A stretch of 10,663 nt of DNA, taken from contig PMWR01000198.1 of the NCBI GenBank assembly GCA_003166055.1, positions 1 through 10,663 of the forward strand, written 5' to 3'. The DNA is from Acidobacteriaceae bacterium (GTDB lineage Bacteria > Acidobacteriota > Terriglobia > Terriglobales > Acidobacteriaceae). Under the pieces are notes generated by a model. The model was given only the letters and a program-made list of their open reading frames with translations, had not been told where the DNA came from and ran no database searches. The position numbers and the translations under genes were made by a program. Below, piece after piece: positions 1-6,834 of this stretch. Every line of letters starts with the position of its first letter. Position 1 is the first letter of the stretch.

Positions 1-156
1 TACAGCTTCGGCGGATGGAAGTCGTCGCTTTTCGGCGATCTGCACATGTACGGTCCCGAAGGCGTGCAGTTCTACACGCGCTCCAAGGTCGTCACCAGCC
101 GCTGGCCCGATCCCGCATCCAGCAAGGTCGATCTAGGATTCCCGCAAGTGCGCTGA
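1..156 (+). CDS. mmsA: Methylmalonate/malonate-semialdehyde dehydrogenase (CoA-acylating), C-terminal fragment
   Basis: Only the last 51 codons are present, ending in TGA at 154-156; the start lies left of the window. The reading begins [13 protein letters not shown] and continues with [15 protein letters not shown], then a V-V-T-S-R-W-P stretch. This is the typical C-terminal end of the CoA-dependent methylmalonate-semialdehyde dehydrogenases (MmsA/IolA) within the aldehyde dehydrogenase superfamily; the full family length is about 500 residues. The family oxidises methylmalonate or malonate semialdehyde with NAD+ and CoA to propionyl- or acetyl-CoA in the cytoplasm, in valine, inositol or reductive pyrimidine/beta-alanine breakdown. 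The catalytic cysteine and Rossmann motifs are outside the window, so substrate cannot be judged. It converges on an NCS1 permease with only 15 nt between the stop codons. That context favours a pyrimidine/beta-alanine role, but this is inference. Confidence 0.9.
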   Translation, partial: YSFGGWKSSLFGDLHMYGPEGVQFYTRSKVVTSRWPDPASSKVDLGFPQVR

Positions 157-171
157 GTTCTGCCGCGGCTT

Positions 172-1584
172 TCAATCTGCGGGGGAGAGAGCAGTGCTGG
201 AAGCCGGCGGAGTTAACCTCATCAGGATTCCGTAGACGCCGCCCGCCATGAAGAAGCCCACGAACCACGCGTAATCGTACAGGAAGTGCAGTGACTCCAC
301 GCCAAGTCCGATAAGAGCTATCCCCACGCCCAGAACCAGCGCCACCACAGCGCGCGGATTGATGCCCTTCGTGTAGTAATATGCGCCTTCGCTGTGATAG
401 AGCGAGTTGACGTCGAGCTCGGTCTTGCGAATGAAGAAGTAGTCGCAGATCATGATGCCTGCCACGGGACCAAGCAATCCGGAGTATCCCACCAGCCAGC
501 CGAAGATATACGCATCCGGCGTGGCCAGCAGCTTCCAAGGGCACATCGCCATGCCGAGGAAGCCTGTAATCAGCCCGCCGGTTCTGAAACTGATAAGCCG
601 CGGATAGAGGTTCGAAAAATCATTCGACGGTGAGACCACGTTGGCCCCGATGTTCACGTTGAGCGTTGCAATGAGAATGGCGATCAACGCGACAAAGGCC
701 ACCACAGGCTGATGAAATGCGCCGATCAGCAGAATCGGATTCCAAATCGGATGACCGAAAAGCACTGCGGATGCCGATGTGACTGAGATGCCGACAAACG
801 TGTAAAGCGTCATGGCGACAGGCAAGCCAAACGCCTGGCCCCAGGCCTGCGATGTTTGCGACTTGGAATAACGCGTGAAGTCCGGAATATTCAAGGCAAG
901 TGTGGCCCAATAGCCAACCATCGCCGTGAGCGACGGAAAGAATACCGCAAGAAATGCGCCGGTGGAATGAAACTGGCTCGGCGTCGAGAGCATTGAGCCG
1001 AAGCTGCCTGCCTTGATCCGCACCCAGATCAGCAGCGCAGCGGCCATGACAAACATGAACGGCGCGCCAAACGCCTGCAAGTGACGGATGGATTCCACGC
1101 CCCGCCATACCACGACCATATTCAGCAGCCAGAATCCCAGGAAGCAGGCCCATAACACGCCGTCGGCTGATGCAACTGATGGCCAGATGACTGCCAGCAT
1201 GGAATGGATCGCGGTTCCACCGATCCACGACTGAATGCCGAACCAGCCGCAAGCCACAACGGCGCGCAGAATCGCCGGCAGATTGGCGCCGCGCACGCCA
1301 AAGGGCGCACGAATGAACACCGGAAACGGAATCCCGTACTTTGCGCCCGCATGCGCATTCAGCAGCATGGGAACCAGCACAATCAAATTCCCCAGCAGCA
1401 CCGTGCACACTGCCTGCTTCCAATCCATGCCCTTGGCGATCAGCGACGAGGCAAGCTGATACGTCGTCACCTCCATGGACATCGAAAACCACAAGGCAAT
1501 GTAGTTATACGTGCCCCAGGTGCGCTGCGCCGGCGTCGTGGGGGCCAGGTCGCGATTCGAAAGCGATGGATCGTTCGCACTCAC
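172..1584 (-). CDS. NCS1-family permease (nucleobase/allantoin/hydantoin type)
   Basis: A 470-residue, strongly hydrophobic protein consistent with the twelve-helix LeuT-fold NCS1 family (cytosine, uracil, allantoin, hydantoin and thiamine permeases), which imports substrate with Na+ or H+ across the inner membrane. Visible family marks are the N-terminal SNRDLAPTTPAQRTWGTYNY (residues 9-28), GAKYGIPFPVFIRAPFG near 80-96, GWFGIQSW at 113-120 and NIPDFTRY at 232-239. W114, Q118 and W226 sit where Mhp1 has its substrate-binding W117, Q121 and W220 (alignment by eye). N-x-G-A-N at 311-315 matches the region of Mhp1 N318. The start is GTG, chosen because a strong GGAGGAG lies 5 nt upstream. The neighbouring MmsA suggests import of a pyrimidine, hydantoin or allantoin. 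The exact substrate cannot be read from sequence, and no catabolic enzyme for it is in the window. It could be transcribed with the genes upstream of it on the same strand, but a 243-nt gap makes its own promoter likely. Confidence 0.92.
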   Translation of the reverse strand: MSANDPSLSNRDLAPTTPAQRTWGTYNYIALWFSMSMEVTTYQLASSLIAKGMDWKQAVCTVLLGNLIVLVPMLLNAHAGAKYGIPFPVFIRAPFGVRGANLPAILRAVVACGWFGIQSWIGGTAIHSMLAVIWPSVASADGVLWACFLGFWLLNMVVVWRGVESIRHLQAFGAPFMFVMAAALLIWVRIKAGSFGSMLSTPSQFHSTGAFLAVFFPSLTAMVGYWATLALNIPDFTRYSKSQTSQAWGQAFGLPVAMTLYTFVGISVTSASAVLFGHPIWNPILLIGAFHQPVVAFVALIAILIATLNVNIGANVVSPSNDFSNLYPRLISFRTGGLITGFLGMAMCPWKLLATPDAYIFGWLVGYSGLLGPVAGIMICDYFFIRKTELDVNSLYHSEGAYYYTKGINPRAVVALVLGVGIALIGLGVESLHFLYDYAWFVGFFMAGGVYGILMRLTPPASSTALSPAD

Positions 1585-1827
1585 GGCTACTCCTCCGCAA
1601 CAATCGAAGATGCTCTTTCCATGCTGAGAAAATAGTCACCTGCTCCTGCGATCAGTCAAGGCGCTCCGGCGACACTTGGCGAAGAATCGCATCAACAGGC
1701 AACAACCAGGACTGAGCTCTTCATCTCTCCTATCTGTGACGATCTTTCGAGGAAGCGAGACGCACGGCTACAGCATCGGAGATCGGGATGTTTCCAATCT
1801 ATCATCCGATTTGTACAGCGTTTCAAG
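1585..1827 (-). other. Intergenic region upstream of the NCS1 permease
   Basis: This 243-nt gap separates the DUF4380 stop from the permease start on the same strand. It is long enough to hold a promoter. The only sigma70-like pair I found on the minus strand is TTGACT (plus positions 1654-1659) with TATTTT (1629-1634), spaced 19 nt apart, which is weak. There is no clear hairpin plus T-tract terminator and no convincing small gene; short frames here have no family features. Confidence 0.4.
1590..1596 (-). promoter_or_regulatory. Strong ribosome binding site for the NCS1 permease
   Basis: On the minus strand the sequence reads GGAGGAG followed by a 5-nt spacer and GTG. This perfect Shine-Dalgarno core decides in favour of the GTG at 1584-1582 as the start. 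Confidence 0.8.
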
Positions 1828-2799
1828 TCAGAATATCTTCATCGCTTCAGCTTCGGGATCGGGCGTAGTGCGGGGCGTCACGGCATACACAGTTGTCCGC
1901 TCAATCCTGTCGCCCACCAACATCGTCGCCAAGGGTCCCAGGGTTTCCAATTCGACATAATGAAGCGGGTCGGGATTCGTATAAATCTGGGTGATACAGC
2001 CGCCGTCCGGATACTCTCCCGGCTCAACCTCCGCATCAATCCTGACCACGCAGTTCCGCCCAACCCATGCAAGGCTTCCAGCATCCGCTCCGATCTTGAC
2101 GTAAGCGCGCGGATGGCGGATAAGAGACAACAATCGGTCTTGAATCTTGAGGCCGGCCGGTTCCGCGCTCAGCAATGGAGTGTAGCCGCGATCGAACTTC
2201 GATTTTGCCGGCAACAGCGCGCAAATACGCTCCGGCTCCTGCATCTGGGTAATGGTCCATATGGAGACTGTTACCGGACTTCCAAGGACCTTTTGAAACT
2301 CGGTCCGGATGTGCATGATTGGTCGCAGAGGGTCCAGCTCCACGTGACGGACAACCTGAATGCCAATGGTCGAATCTACCGGCGAACGGAGAATTACGGC
2401 GTTCCGTTTCACAATTGCCTCGGCCGGCAATGAATCAAACGCAATCGGCGGCGGCCATGCGCGGCCCAGGTGGAGCGGCCACGCGGATTGCGGAGCGGGC
2501 CAGCATTTGTCGCCTCCAAAGTTGCACCACTGGTGCTGACCTGCTTGGTGCAGCCGCCCATCCAATGTTCGATTCTCCCAAAGCGTCCCCGCCGAATCGC
2601 CCGCCAGGCGCAACTGCATCACGCGCCCGATCGCTGGCACCACGATGGCTTCCACGCTGCCGTTGGACAGAAGATAGCAATCGTGCCAGCCATGCCAGCA
2701 GATGCGCACAATCGAAATACCAATCTCCTGGCTGGACGGCATGTCAGATGAAATCGGGACTTCGGTGCGGCCTTCCATTGTATTCGTTCTTTCTTGCAT
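1828..2799 (-). CDS. DUF4380 domain-containing protein (unknown function)
   Basis: A soluble protein of 323 residues from the ATG at 2799; no signal peptide or membrane helix is visible. It resembles DUF4380 proteins, whose fold is thought to be of the galactose-mutarotase/aldose-epimerase-like beta-sandwich kind. This match is from memory of the family's look. The conserved-looking core is a Cys-Trp-His-Gly-Trp stretch at 34-38, V-V-P-A-I-G-R-V at 53-60, NFGGDKCWPAPQ at 93-104, and a late segment with Y-P-D-G-G. The start is uncertain: a TTG at 2823 adds 8 residues and an ATG at 2778 removes 7, and none has a good Shine-Dalgarno. Recognisable domain sequence begins only near residue 28, so all three are compatible. 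It follows the SSS symporter on the same strand after 102 nt, so it may belong to the cellulose unit. A sugar-binding or anomer-handling role would fit the fold and context but is only inference. Confidence 0.75.
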   Translation of the reverse strand: MQERTNTMEGRTEVPISSDMPSSQEIGISIVRICWHGWHDCYLLSNGSVEAIVVPAIGRVMQLRLAGDSAGTLWENRTLDGRLHQAGQHQWCNFGGDKCWPAPQSAWPLHLGRAWPPPIAFDSLPAEAIVKRNAVILRSPVDSTIGIQVVRHVELDPLRPIMHIRTEFQKVLGSPVTVSIWTITQMQEPERICALLPAKSKFDRGYTPLLSAEPAGLKIQDRLLSLIRHPRAYVKIGADAGSLAWVGRNCVVRIDAEVEPGEYPDGGCITQIYTNPDPLHYVELETLGPLATMLVGDRIERTTVYAVTPRTTPDPEAEAMKIF

Positions 2800-2834
2800 C
2801 CCGTCGGCAGCTTTCAAAGCCAATTTCGCGATCC

Positions 2835-2856
2835 CAGGCCGGAGACTGTCGGCCTG
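2835..2856. repeat. Perfect 7-bp inverted repeat between the SSS and DUF4380 genes
   Basis: CAGGCCG and CGGCCTG flank an 8-nt loop. Read on the minus strand it would form a GC-rich hairpin in the transcript leaving the SSS gene, just before the DUF4380 start. No T-tract follows, so it is not a classical intrinsic terminator. It could mark an attenuating or processing hairpin, or be chance. Confidence 0.4.
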
Positions 2857-2901
2857 TGTAAACTACGCCTGCCAGCATGGAGCCCGCGAGTGATGGGTGA
2901 G

Positions 2902-4773
2902 TTACCTATCGCCGGCGGCCGCTTTGTTGGTTTCGACCTCACGTTCGGTGAGATGGTCGTACCAGGTAAACTTTAGAATGAGAGACGTGCCGAGAATGAT
3001 TGCAAGAGCGAGAGCGGCGCGGTAGAACTCCTGAATGACGATGTAGAGGGGTAGTGCAACCAGGGCAATCTGCCAGACGATGCCCACCGCGATATTGAAC
3101 ATGTCGCGCGCGAAGTCTTTGTTGCGCTTAAAGCTGGCATCTTCAGCAAGCACCATCTTGAGGACCGGCCCCCAGAATCCCCACGGCCGGACGCGCCGGT
3201 AGAAGTCCATCAGAACAGCGTCCGAATCCGGCTTGGTGAGAAACGTACCAAGGAGGCAGCCAATCAGGGAAATCCCAACGACAACCGGGAAGATGATCAC
3301 CACTTCCATATTGATGGAATACGTTGCCAGCAGGTGTTGCACCCACGGCACCATCGGAACGATTTTCGGCATCACCACCGCTGCGGCTATGCCGGTGACC
3401 ATGCCCCAGAAGTAGCCGTATCCATTGAAGCGCCACCAGTACCACTTGAGAACGTTCGATGCTGTATAGCCGCCCCACAGTCCGGACACGATCCACACCA
3501 CGACCGAGTTAACCGAGTCGACGTTCCAGCCGATCAGCACACCGATCACGACCACGGCAAAGGAAGCAAGATAGCTCAGGCGGACGTAGGTCTTGGGCGA
3601 TGCATTGGGATTGATGAAGCGCTTGTAAATGTCGTTGACGAAATACGGCGGAGCTGCGTTCACGGTGGCCGCAAAGTTGGACATGAAGGCCGCCAGCAGG
3701 CCGGCGATGAGAAAGCCCAGCAGGCCCACCGGCACAAAACGGCCCAGCGCGTAAGGCAACACCAGTTCGAAGTCCATGTGGGTTCCCATGGCGCGGAGGT
3801 TAGGGCCATAGAAGGCGGCTGCCAGCACTGTGAGTCCGATGACGAGAAAGTAACGCGGAGGAGTCAGTACGATGTTCACCCAGGCAGACATCATCGAGGC
3901 TTCGCGCGGATCTTTGGCGGAAAGAACGCGCTGCATATCGTAATTGGGCGCGGGTCCGGCCGCCGAAATCGGAATGCCCTTAAACAAAAGCATCACGACG
4001 AAAAAGCCGAAAAGGCCATAGCCATCCTGCGCAACCTTTTCGGTGGCTGCCGGGAGCAACGTGGACCAATTGAGATTCAAGTGCCAGCCGAAGAAGATAT
4101 TGTCCCAGCCGGCGGGCACCACGCGGTGCAGCATCTCCGGCGCTACTTTTCTCATGGCGATGATGCCCACGGCAAACGAGGCGATCGACAAAATGAAAAA
4201 CTGGACCACTTCTGTAATCACCACGCTGATCATGCCGCCCTTGATGACGTAGATGGCCGTGATGCCGATCAAAATCAGCGCATACTCATTGGCCGACAGA
4301 TTCCATGGCAGGAACGTCTGCGCAAACTTGCCGATGCCCTTGAAAGCGTAGGTAAAGAATCCAATGATGCTGAGGAAGGCGTAGATCACCACGATCAAGT
4401 GCGACAACTGCGCGCCGGGGCCGGTGCCAAAGCGTGTTTGGATCCACTCGGCGCCGGTCATGACTTTGGAGCGGCGCAGCCACGCGGAAAGATACACCAT
4501 CAGGAAGATTTGGTTGAACGTTGGCCACAGCCACGGGATCCACACACTCTTCAACCCGTACACGAACATCCAGGAGACCAGCAGCATGGTCCCGCTGATA
4601 TCGAACATGCCCGACGCATTGGAGATGCCCAGCATGTACCAGGGCATGGTGTTGCCGCCGAGAAAGTAATTCTGCATGCTCTGCGAAGCGCGATGCGAAA
4701 CCCAGTACCCGATCAACACCGTACTCAGCAGGTAAGCCACGATAATCACGATGTCAATGACGTGAAGATGCAT
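2902..4773 (-). CDS. SSS-family sodium:solute symporter, probable cello-oligosaccharide/sugar importer
   Basis: A 623-residue polytopic membrane protein of the solute:sodium symporter family (SGLT/PutP fold), with about 13-14 hydrophobic segments. TM1 lies near residues 6-25, followed by the family's NYFLGGNTMPWYMLGISNAS (about 35-54). The TM8-like segment A-A-F-M-S-N-F-A-A-T-V-N leads into the usual D-I-Y-K tail near residues 362-385. The C-terminal third has extra helices. The ATG at 4773 is chosen because GAGGAA sits 5 nt upstream; in-frame sequence further upstream overlaps the GH9 gene and is polar and not family-like. It starts 17 nt after the GH9 stop, so the two are almost certainly co-transcribed. 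That pairing suggests it takes up a GH9 product with Na+. The substrate is inferred from context only; family members also carry monosaccharides, amino acids and other solutes. Oddity: by eye-alignment the second Na2-site serine of vSGLT (S365) is Asn366 here, while the preceding serine is kept (S365). Confidence 0.9.
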   Translation of the reverse strand: MHLHVIDIVIIVAYLLSTVLIGYWVSHRASQSMQNYFLGGNTMPWYMLGISNASGMFDISGTMLLVSWMFVYGLKSVWIPWLWPTFNQIFLMVYLSAWLRRSKVMTGAEWIQTRFGTGPGAQLSHLIVVIYAFLSIIGFFTYAFKGIGKFAQTFLPWNLSANEYALILIGITAIYVIKGGMISVVITEVVQFFILSIASFAVGIIAMRKVAPEMLHRVVPAGWDNIFFGWHLNLNWSTLLPAATEKVAQDGYGLFGFFVVMLLFKGIPISAAGPAPNYDMQRVLSAKDPREASMMSAWVNIVLTPPRYFLVIGLTVLAAAFYGPNLRAMGTHMDFELVLPYALGRFVPVGLLGFLIAGLLAAFMSNFAATVNAAPPYFVNDIYKRFINPNASPKTYVRLSYLASFAVVVIGVLIGWNVDSVNSVVVWIVSGLWGGYTASNVLKWYWWRFNGYGYFWGMVTGIAAAVVMPKIVPMVPWVQHLLATYSINMEVVIIFPVVVGISLIGCLLGTFLTKPDSDAVLMDFYRRVRPWGFWGPVLKMVLAEDASFKRNKDFARDMFNIAVGIVWQIALVALPLYIVIQEFYRAALALAIILGTSLILKFTWYDHLTEREVETNKAAAGDR

Positions 4774-4778
4774 TTGGA

Positions 4779-4784
4779 TTCCTC
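4779..4784 (-). promoter_or_regulatory. Ribosome binding site that sets the SSS symporter start
   Basis: On the minus strand GAGGAA is followed by a 5-nt spacer and ATG at 4773. It lies inside the 17-nt gap after the GH9 stop and supports the shorter start, giving an N-terminus of MHLHVIDIVIIV that leads straight into TM1. Confidence 0.75.
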
Positions 4785-4790
4785 GATTCT

Positions 4791-6566
4791 CTAACGCAAT
4801 TCCCCGGCCAGCAGGAATACCAGCGCGGCCTGCCAATTGATGGCAATCTCATTGCTGGCGTACGAATTCGTTTGATCGGCATAAACCCGGGCTGGGGGCA
4901 CGTCCTTCGGCAACGCGGCCAGCACTGCATCGCCGCGCCGCGCGTTTGGCCCACCGGAAAGCATCCCCGGCCATGGCGCTCTGTTGGTCACCGACGCACT
5001 CGGCCGGTGATGCGGATGTTGGAATGGGTTCTCGCCCACTTGTGTCACCCAGGAGAGCGAGAATGTGTTTCTCCCCAACAAATAATGCAGATTGTCCCCC
5101 GCAGCATTCACGAAGTCCGGATCGGGGCGGAACGTATTGGCAATCAGCAGATAAAAGCCATAGCCTGCGGCAACCCCATTCGATCCCCAGATGTAGTCTC
5201 TGGTCTGCATGCTGATGCGGTAGGGATTTGCGCGGGTGCGCGCAACCACAATTTGCGCCGATCCCAGGGTGCGGTCGCGGATGGCCTTCACTGCGCTGGC
5301 ATCCTTTCCTGTTTGCGAAGAGAGCGCATAGGTCCACAGGGCCATTGCCCCCAGCGAACTCCAACTCTCCGCCGGCGGGGAAACCAGCTTGGGAAGAAAC
5401 TCTGCGTAATGGCTTAGAAAGAAATCGTTGTAGCTCGCTTCACCCGTGGTGCGGCTCAGTTCCGCTGCCGCCCAGAGCCTCTCGTCGGAACAGTTCGCGT
5501 CGCCATATTCTCCCGTCGTTACGCCCGGCGGATTTTTGAACGTGACATTTGGATATTTTTCCGTCCACGCAAAAGCGCGTCGTGCAGCCTCCAGCGCCTG
5601 CGTGGCAAACTTCGCGTCAAAGGGCTTATAAACGCGCGCGGCAATTGCTGCCACGGCGGCCAGGTCAGCAGTCGCGCAGGTGCTCTTAAAAGGCTCAGTG
5701 CCAGTACCGATAACGACGCTTGGCAGCTTGTCCGCTTCGGGCGCAATGAATGCCGAGAAGTGTGTGCTGGTCTGCTTGTGCCACACACCGCCATCCTTAT
5801 CCTGCATCTTCAGCATCCACTCCAGGTTCCAGCGCGCCTCATTCAAAATGTCCGGCGTGCCGTTACCCGATTCGGGGATCTTCTGCGAAATGTTCTTCAG
5901 CCTGTCCCCATAGATCTCCCAGGTCCACAGCAACGTCCCCGTAGCGATCCCGGAATTGACCACATAGCGGCCATAATCCCCTGCGTCGTGCCAGCCGCCA
6001 ATATTGTCTCGCGGGCCTTGAGCCCCCGAGGAACTGTGAAACTCGCCGTGCAAATGGCATGCGGGGTGAGCATAGCCGGGGAACTCGGGACCCATATCCA
6101 CCGCCGTCCCGCAGCGCTGGCCGTAAAAGGCGCGCATTGCCAGATAGTAAGTGTGATTGAAGACATTCCGATCCACTGAGAAGTCGAAACTGCGCCCCAC
6201 GCCTGGAACATCGACGTAGTAGGTTCCAGCGTCCCTCAACCCTGTGAATTCCGCAGCCTGAACGTAGTCGCCGGAGTCTGGATCGAACTCCGGGCCCGCC
6301 AGTCTGCCTTGAAAGCTGGATACCCGATCGCTGGAACGCCTGATCTGAAACGTTTCTGCGTGGGTTTGGCTTGGAGAGGCAACAAATGCCACTTTGGGTC
6401 CGTCGAGCGGATAGCCAACCTGATCCACCTTGATGACCAGGGCTGGAGACTCAGCTCCAGTGGCCAATGAAGCCGGGAGAACGAGAAGGCCGCCAAGCAG
6501 AACGGCTATCGGCAACATTCGACCGCAACGAGCACGCATGAAGGCTACAAACATGAATCCTGGCAT
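4791..6566 (-). CDS. Secreted glycoside hydrolase family 9 enzyme (cellulase) with N-terminal Ig-like domain
   Basis: A 591-residue inverting beta-glycosidase that would act outside the cytoplasm on beta-1,4-glucan. Residues 1-38 look like a signal peptide: basic R11-R16, a hydrophobic run from 17 to 34, and likely cleavage after A35 or A38. There is no lipobox. Residues about 41-125 form the cellulase N-terminal Ig-like domain (IKVDQVGYPLDGPKVAFV). The (alpha/alpha)6 catalytic domain follows, with GGWHDAGDYGRYV carrying the catalytic aspartates D194 and D197. The H-P-H-H-R motif has H519, H520 and R521, and NEIAINW holds the likely acid E573, 18 residues from the end as usual for GH9. No cellulose-binding or dockerin module is present. 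The start is uncertain: the ATG at 6566 has GAGG about 13 nt upstream, ATGs at 6554 and 6539 would still leave a signal peptide, and a longer frame to 6734 adds non-family sequence. Some GH9 members are exo-acting (including glucosaminidases), so endo-cellulase is not certain. Confidence 0.93.
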   Translation of the reverse strand: MPGFMFVAFMRARCGRMLPIAVLLGGLLVLPASLATGAESPALVIKVDQVGYPLDGPKVAFVASPSQTHAETFQIRRSSDRVSSFQGRLAGPEFDPDSGDYVQAAEFTGLRDAGTYYVDVPGVGRSFDFSVDRNVFNHTYYLAMRAFYGQRCGTAVDMGPEFPGYAHPACHLHGEFHSSSGAQGPRDNIGGWHDAGDYGRYVVNSGIATGTLLWTWEIYGDRLKNISQKIPESGNGTPDILNEARWNLEWMLKMQDKDGGVWHKQTSTHFSAFIAPEADKLPSVVIGTGTEPFKSTCATADLAAVAAIAARVYKPFDAKFATQALEAARRAFAWTEKYPNVTFKNPPGVTTGEYGDANCSDERLWAAAELSRTTGEASYNDFFLSHYAEFLPKLVSPPAESWSSLGAMALWTYALSSQTGKDASAVKAIRDRTLGSAQIVVARTRANPYRISMQTRDYIWGSNGVAAGYGFYLLIANTFRPDPDFVNAAGDNLHYLLGRNTFSLSWVTQVGENPFQHPHHRPSASVTNRAPWPGMLSGGPNARRGDAVLAALPKDVPPARVYADQTNSYASNEIAINWQAALVFLLAGELR

Positions 6567-6642
6567 AGCTGAACTTTCGCCTCGTGCAAGCGCCCAAGGT
6601 GTATGCAAGACGCGCCAATGTCCCTCACAATCGCCTGAAAAA

Positions 6643-6665
6643 TGGGAACGACCTTTTTGGGAACG
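6643..6665. repeat. Direct repeat TGGGAACG x2 (15-nt period), candidate regulator half-sites
   Basis: TGGGAACG occurs at 6643-6650 and again at 6658-6665, and TGGGAAC recurs at 6790-6796 beside the -10 box of the GH94 promoter. Each copy differs by one base from TGGGAGCG, half of the known CebR (LacI-family cellobiose repressor) box of Streptomyces. Neither copy is completed to a full palindrome, so the operator role is a hypothesis. Confidence 0.4.
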
Positions 6666-6727
6666 GCAGATTGTCGCGTTTTGCTCGCGCAGATACTGTG
6701 GCACACCGGCGGCATCTCGCGCAAATC

Positions 6728-6746
6728 CATTCAAAACTTTTCAATG
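6728..6746. promoter_or_regulatory. 19-nt imperfect palindrome, candidate operator
   Basis: CATTCAAAACTTTTCAATG has 9-nt arms that match at 8 of 9 positions around a central C. It lies about 27 nt upstream of the -35 element of the GH94 promoter, a typical place for an activator or repressor site. The AT-rich make-up means chance cannot be excluded. Confidence 0.4.
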
Positions 6747-6754
6747 CGCATGGA

Positions 6755-6799
6755 ATAGTTCTGGAAAATCGATTGATTAGTTTTCAAGCTGGGAACTAT
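6755..6799. repeat. Inverted repeats overlapping the GH94 promoter
   Basis: ATAGTTC (6755-6761) and GAACTAT (6793-6799) form a perfect 7-bp inverted repeat whose centres are 38 nt apart. Inside it CTGGAAAA (6761-6768) and TTTTCAAG (6781-6788) match at 7 of 8 positions around a 12-nt loop containing the perfect palindrome AATCGATT (6767-6774). These flank the -35 box and run into the -10 box, so a bound regulator here would affect transcription. Confidence 0.35.
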
Positions 6800-6802
6800 A
6801 CT
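6773..6802 (+). promoter_or_regulatory. Sigma70-type promoter for the cellobiose phosphorylase unit
   Basis: TTGATT (6773-6778, 4 of 6 to TTGACA) and TATACT (6797-6802, 5 of 6 to TATAAT) are spaced by 18 nt. Transcription would start near 6809, giving a leader of about 26 nt that contains the ribosome binding site. Confidence 0.6.
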
Positions 6803-6819
6803 GGCGGCGGTCCTTATTC

Positions 6820-6825
6820 GAGGAA
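6820..6825 (+). promoter_or_regulatory. Ribosome binding site of cellobiose phosphorylase
   Basis: GAGGAA with a 9-nt spacer to the ATG at 6835 supports this start. The protein then begins MKFGHFDD, which matches the start of known cellobiose phosphorylases. Confidence 0.7.
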
Positions 6826-6834
6826 TCATTCATC

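Larger units (their letters stand above)
6567..6834. promoter_or_regulatory. Divergent control region between the GH9 and cellobiose phosphorylase units
   Basis: A 268-nt region with no credible gene that must hold the promoters for both directions. The right part is AT-richer than its surroundings and holds a good rightward promoter plus several palindromes. The middle holds a direct repeat of TGGGAACG. I found no convincing sigma70 pair for the leftward GH9 unit. Confidence 0.7.

Noticed and set aside
157..185. Possible bidirectional terminator between the convergent MmsA and permease stops
   Set aside because: Only a CCGC/GCGG 4-bp arm pair with a 12-nt loop and no T-tract is visible, too weak to call.
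620..1492. 290-codon minus-strand open frame inside the NCS1 permease
   Set aside because: A different frame of the same strand with no recognisable domain. The permease frame carries the NCS1 motifs.
1676..1960. Small plus-strand open frame of 94 codons in and beyond the gap between the DUF4380 and permease genes
   Set aside because: It overlaps the DUF4380 3' end antisense, has no good ribosome site and has no recognisable features.
3334..4794. Long 486-codon open frame on the plus strand, opposite the SSS symporter
   Set aside because: Its translation is rich in His, Arg, Asp and Gln without any family motif. It is the antisense shadow of a clearly real membrane-protein gene in a GC-rich genome.
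4774..4836. Upstream extension of the symporter into the GH9 gene
   Set aside because: The extension is polar, overlaps the GH9 end and ignores the GAGGAA placed 5 nt before the ATG at 4773.
6567..6734. Upstream extension of the GH9 gene to an ATG at 6734 (56 extra residues)
   Set aside because: The extra residues are not family-like and would bury the signal peptide internally. The ATG at 6566 or a nearby one puts the signal peptide at the N-terminus.
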